DNA of 64,000 nt from Rhynchopus sp. YZ270_cl-10 (taxonomy: Eukaryota; Euglenozoa; Diplonemea; Diplonemida; Diplonemidae), in contig OZ037883.1 of assembly GCA_964035575.1 (NCBI GenBank), positions 992,001 to 1,056,000 of the forward strand, given 5' to 3'. The number at the start of each line of letters is the position of its first letter. The stretch's first letter is position 1. The notes beneath the pieces were generated by a model that was given only the letters and a program-made list of their open reading frames with translations, had not been told where the DNA came from and searched no databases. The translations under genes were made by a program, and so were the position numbers. Below are positions 60,531-64,000 of the stretch, in pieces.

Positions 60531-62841
60531 TGCGGACCTAGCGAAGGAGAATGAATACCTGCGTCGTAAGGTAGCGTATTTGCAACACATAGGCGGGGTG
60601 TTCCGTGAGCGTTTTGGGCAGTTGCTGCATAGTGCCGCACAGCGTGACCCTAAGATGGGGTCGCTCCACCAGACCTACACACGCCTCATTGAAGAAATGA
60701 AGCTCGACCCTGAGACACCACACAAAGACCCTACCGCCACCCTTTCCCCCGAAAGAATAGCTACGGAAACGCAACCTAGACCGCCAGATGGAGAGGAAGG
60801 ACAGTTCTGGCACAAGAAATTCCTTGCTACAACCGCAAAGCTGAAATCGGTTCTTACCTCACAAGGCAATCCAACAAACATCGAGAACAGCCTTGCCGAG
60901 GATCTGCGGTCTCTTCAAGGAAAGCTGAGTGAAAAGGACGAAGAAATTAATGGAATGAAGCAACAGCTTGCGGCGCATGAAGGGGAAACGGAGAGGCTTC
61001 GCCGTCTTAACACTAAGACCCCTGCTATGCGACAGGAGGAATTGAAGATGCACGAAGCCTTGATTGATCCGGGAGACAGCTCTGCACAGATTATTATCAA
61101 AAGCATGAAGGAAGACAATTTGCATCTTACAACACAACTGAATGAGGCGCTTGAACGGATCCGTTGTGTCGATGTGTTGCAACAGGATAACGCGCTCCTC
61201 CAAAAGCAGACCAACGTTTTGCGTGCGCGAATCCACAAAATGAAGTCCGAAAGCTCCGGAATGCATGAAATGCACTCTGCCACTACTGTAGAGACGCAAC
61301 AGAACATCTCCACACTGCTATCGTCTCTGAACCAAGCGAATGAGGAAATGAGTGAGAAAGACGACGAAATCGCAGAACTTCGTTCACAATTCGAGCACAT
61401 CAAAGCAGATATGGGAGCCATGCATCACGTAGTACAGACCTACAAGGAGAAGGTATCTGTTCTCGAGAAACACAACATCACCCAAGCGAAGGTCGAGGAA
61501 AGCCAGAACGCTGAGAAGGAAAACGAAAAGCAGATTTTACACTCTCAGGTTCTTGACCGTGAGGGGCAGGTTGCGCACCTTACGCAGATGCTGAATGATG
61601 TGAACGTCCAGGTGGAAGGTCAAGCCAAATCCCTTAAGGAAAAGAACTACCACATCGAAGTGCTCAGTATGGAAAAGCTTTCTCTCTCCGAGAAAGTAAA
61701 GCAGCTGCACACAATGCTCTCAGAACGCCGTTCCTTTGGCATGATCTTAGGCGAGGTACAGGATCGTCTACAGGGTGCTGTCACAGAGATCCACACTGCA
61801 CAGTCCACCACCTCCCTCACCGATCGTATGAAGGAAGTGAGCCATACCCTATCAGGTCTCGAAGGGTTGGAAGCACAGATAAAATTAAAAGACGACCAGC
61901 TTGCCTCAAAGGAGGATGAAATCAAAAGGGTGCGCACCGCGATGTCTGCGCTTGAAGAATCAATCAACAGCATTTCAACATTATTTTTGAAAATGCCGCG
62001 CTCAGTGGAGGACGTAGAGAAGCTTGTTATCGAGAGAGACATTTTGCGCGACAGTGTGCTTGATTGCCAACACCACGCTGATAGCATAGAGGAGCTAGAG
62101 GAAAAGGTAGCTCTCCAGGTCCTGGAGGTGGCAAACACAAAGAAAAAGACACAGCGTTCGACACACTCCAAAACCCTTCATGAACGCCTTCTTCTTGACG
62201 GGGTGTCAGGTGGCGCGCTTCCCCCTTCTGCCGCTTCAGGGGTTAATGTTGATATGGACAACCTTCTGACCCTAGGCCTTTCTCGACCAGGATTTACGGA
62301 TGAATCTGACGATGAATTGCTTCAAAACCCAAACCCCCGTTCTGCTTCTACTCTAGGTGATATGTACGAAAGCCTATACGGCAATAAGGAGGCTCCTTTA
62401 GCATCGGCAGGGTTCAGTGGAGAGGTGATGCAGAACGTTGCTGGGGTAATGCAAGGCGTGAATATGAACAATATGAACAATATGAACACCTCGGGGCTAG
62501 AGAGCAACGCTTCATTTACATATGAACAGGACACACCCCCTCCAGTAACGTTAATGCCAAACGCAACCGGGGCAGTGCCCCCTCCAGGGTTTCTCGAAGG
62601 AAGCAAAATGGCGCGTGGGGTAAGTGCTGGTACGGTGCAATCTGTAGCAGGTCTCAGTGGAAATGATATTGTTCACGCCTTTAAGGCCTTTGAACGGAAT
62701 GGTCTTATGGAAAAAGCGCACTTCCGAACCTGTGTTCTTGCCTTAGGGTTGAACTATGCAGACCCCGCTGCAGAGTATCTCATGCATCAGGAACATCTTG
62801 ATTTGGATACCTTCAGACATGCGGTGTTGTTGTGTCAATAG
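60448..62841 (+). CDS. Long coiled-coil protein with EF-hand-like C-terminus
   Basis: 797 residues. The ATG is one base after ACAAAAAG. Residues 1-27 are Pro/Ser-rich. A coiled coil starts at about 30 (NADLAKENEYLRRKVAYLQH) and, with a break at about 85-120, continues to about 610 (for example GKLSEKDEEINGMKQQLAAH and SQFEHIKADMGAMHHVVQTY). About 620-735 is Ser/Gly/Asn/Met-rich with an NMNNMNNMN run. The C-terminal 60 residues (NDIVHAFKAFERNGLMEKAH, FRTCVLALGLNYADPAAEYL) resemble a degenerate EF-hand pair, similar in layout to the protein at 35453. Such architecture is common in flagellar, basal-body and vesicle-tether proteins. No specific orthologue is recognised. Confidence 0.75.
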   Translation: MSLSSPPPPAQHNVVDTRHHPAVVSGGNADLAKENEYLRRKVAYLQHIGGVFRERFGQLLHSAAQRDPKMGSLHQTYTRLIEEMKLDPETPHKDPTATLSPERIATETQPRPPDGEEGQFWHKKFLATTAKLKSVLTSQGNPTNIENSLAEDLRSLQGKLSEKDEEINGMKQQLAAHEGETERLRRLNTKTPAMRQEELKMHEALIDPGDSSAQIIIKSMKEDNLHLTTQLNEALERIRCVDVLQQDNALLQKQTNVLRARIHKMKSESSGMHEMHSATTVETQQNISTLLSSLNQANEEMSEKDDEIAELRSQFEHIKADMGAMHHVVQTYKEKVSVLEKHNITQAKVEESQNAEKENEKQILHSQVLDREGQVAHLTQMLNDVNVQVEGQAKSLKEKNYHIEVLSMEKLSLSEKVKQLHTMLSERRSFGMILGEVQDRLQGAVTEIHTAQSTTSLTDRMKEVSHTLSGLEGLEAQIKLKDDQLASKEDEIKRVRTAMSALEESINSISTLFLKMPRSVEDVEKLVIERDILRDSVLDCQHHADSIEELEEKVALQVLEVANTKKKTQRSTHSKTLHERLLLDGVSGGALPPSAASGVNVDMDNLLTLGLSRPGFTDESDDELLQNPNPRSASTLGDMYESLYGNKEAPLASAGFSGEVMQNVAGVMQGVNMNNMNNMNTSGLESNASFTYEQDTPPPVTLMPNATGAVPPPGFLEGSKMARGVSAGTVQSVAGLSGNDIVHAFKAFERNGLMEKAHFRTCVLALGLNYADPAAEYLMHQEHLDLDTFRHAVLLCQ

Positions 62842-63843
62842 GTTAGGAGTTGAAGGGGAAAGGGAAAGGGAAAGGGAAGGGGGAGGGGGGGAGGGGGGGG
62901 AACCACTTAGATTTGACTTTTTGTATAGAATGTATTGTGTTTTTTTTTGAAAAAAAAAAATGGGTTTTTCGTAATTGTTTTGCCCCTGTTTTTTTTTTTT
63001 TTGTATTGTGCTGTGTGATCCACGGTAGCTCATTGATGAGAGTTTGGGAAATACTATTATAGCCTTTTTTGTGTGATGGTGTGGTTTCCTTTTGTTTGTA
63101 CCGTAGAGATCCGTAGAGGAAAAGCGGTTAGGTTCATTTTTCCAGAATTATTTTTTTTTTCTCTTTTATTTTTTGAGTGTTCCGTGAGGCCTGTATTTCT
63201 TTTCTTCTCCTCTCTCTCTCACTCTCTCTCCCCACAAGGGGGTAGTTGTACAGGATGCAACAATGTTACTATTACCTTCGTTCAATTTTTGATGTAGGTG
63301 ACGAAGCAAACGAGAGGCTTTGGGATTTTCTTACCCAGCCTCTTTCTTTTTCAAAAAAAAAAGACAAAACAAAAAGAAAAAATAAAGCAGCTAGATCTCT
63401 CTCATTTCATGTGCCTGCATTCGCCTTGAGGTGTCTGTATGCTATCAAATCCACTTTTTATTGACGATTGTTGACACATCTCTGATCTTTGCCTTCATTT
63501 AAAGATATGTGTGCGTATGTGTTTGATAACTAATTGGGGCAATTCTTTCACAGAATATGGCCCAAAGTGTGCACGAGAGTCACATTCATCTTGCAAAGTT
63601 TTTTTTCATTTGAGGGGTAAGCGTAACCCCATGAGAGAATCCCCACCCCTCCCCACCCTGACAGATAATGTTGTCAATACAAAAAAAAGAACAAAAGCAA
63701 CTTTGGAAAAAAAAAGTAACGGTTTCTTTTTTACTTCTCCCTGCCCATCCCCTTGGGTGAGGGGCCCGAATTATTTTATTGTGGATTTTTTTTGGATTTA
63801 TTTGATGGTCTTACAAAAAAAACATTTATTTTCTTTTTGACAG
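62842..63843. other. Spacer with modules and a purine run
   Basis: A G/A run of GGGAAA units (about 62856-62900) lies right after the stop, then T tracts, an R1 module (63296-63340) and the unit GTGTTTGATAACTAATTGGG (about 63518-63575) shared with 25625. It ends in a T-rich tract and TTTTTGACAG at 63843. Confidence 0.55.
63296..63340 (+). repeat. Hairpin module R1
   Basis: GGTGACGAAGCAAACGAGAG, GCTTTGGGATTTTCTTACC. It is a diverged copy with the stem partly kept (GAAGC against GCTTTG). Confidence 0.5.
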
Positions 63844-63885
63844 ATGGGAACCACGCAATACATTGATTGTGACGCTTCTTCGTCG
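63844..63885 (+). CDS. First exon of a further gene (partial)
   Basis: The acceptor TTTTTGACAG is directly followed by ATG. Fourteen codons (MGTTQYIDCDASSS) lead to the donor TCG|GTATGT at 63885/63886. Donor sequence and phase 0 match the other introns. The remainder lies beyond the window, and nothing about its function can be said. Confidence 0.5.
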
Positions 63886-64000
63886 GTATGTTACCTTTTC
63901 ATAAGATACACTCTATAGACACTCTTTTGACACTCTTTTGGCACACTATAAACACTCTATAAGCTGCCTCGGCACTGACTTAGGTTCATTATTATCAACT

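Overview
The window looks like nuclear DNA of a flagellated protist, most likely a euglenozoan and, as a guess, diplonemid-like. The reasons are these. Every gene I can support (17, plus the first exon of another) lies on the + strand. Several start codons sit 0-1 base after a pyrimidine tract plus AG (38040, 42491, 60446, 63843), as expected for polycistronic transcripts resolved by spliced-leader trans-splicing. A few genes also carry ordinary GT-AG introns with a GTRTG 5' end, all in phase 0. One gene is the axonemal-dynein assembly factor CFAP298, so the cell has a motile flagellum. TAA, TAG and TGA are all used as stops. I found no spliced-leader RNA gene, so the lineage is an inference.

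Layout. From 1 to about 22.55 kb there is no recognisable gene. That stretch is T/A-homopolymer-rich and packed with short interspersed hairpin modules, foldbacks, small inverted-repeat elements and a 9-bp minisatellite. From 22.55 kb to the right edge runs a unidirectional gene array: a PPR-like protein, a low-complexity His/Ser/Pro protein, a GT61-type Golgi glycosyltransferase, a four-exon coiled-coil/WW-like protein, a degenerate EF-hand protein, a membrane-associated unknown, a NUDT6-like Nudix hydrolase, a small coiled-coil protein, a renalase-like FAD oxidoreductase, a frame-broken coiled-coil ORF, CFAP298, another small coiled-coil protein, a secreted proline-rich repeat protein, a two-exon PX-BAR sorting nexin, a second PPR-like protein, a secreted cadherin/Ig-like protein, a polytopic class-3-lipase-like protein, a long coiled-coil protein, and the first exon of one more gene at the right edge.

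The genes do not form one pathway: organelle RNA metabolism (PPR), Golgi glycosylation (GT61), endosomal sorting (sorting nexin), flagellar assembly (CFAP298) and redox or nucleotide housekeeping (renalase, Nudix) are mixed, as expected of a polycistronic protist array. Intergenic spacers hold the same interspersed modules as the gene-poor left part. One spacer (34.9-35.3 kb) carries an A-B-B'-A' arrangement of duplicated units in which B resembles C/D-box snoRNAs.

The most unusual points are gene boundaries that touch or overlap (56087-56090; 60446-60530), two PPR genes without an AUG at the expected start, and a genome-wide-looking superfamily of hairpin plus TCAA-type-tail modules with apparent compensatory stem changes.
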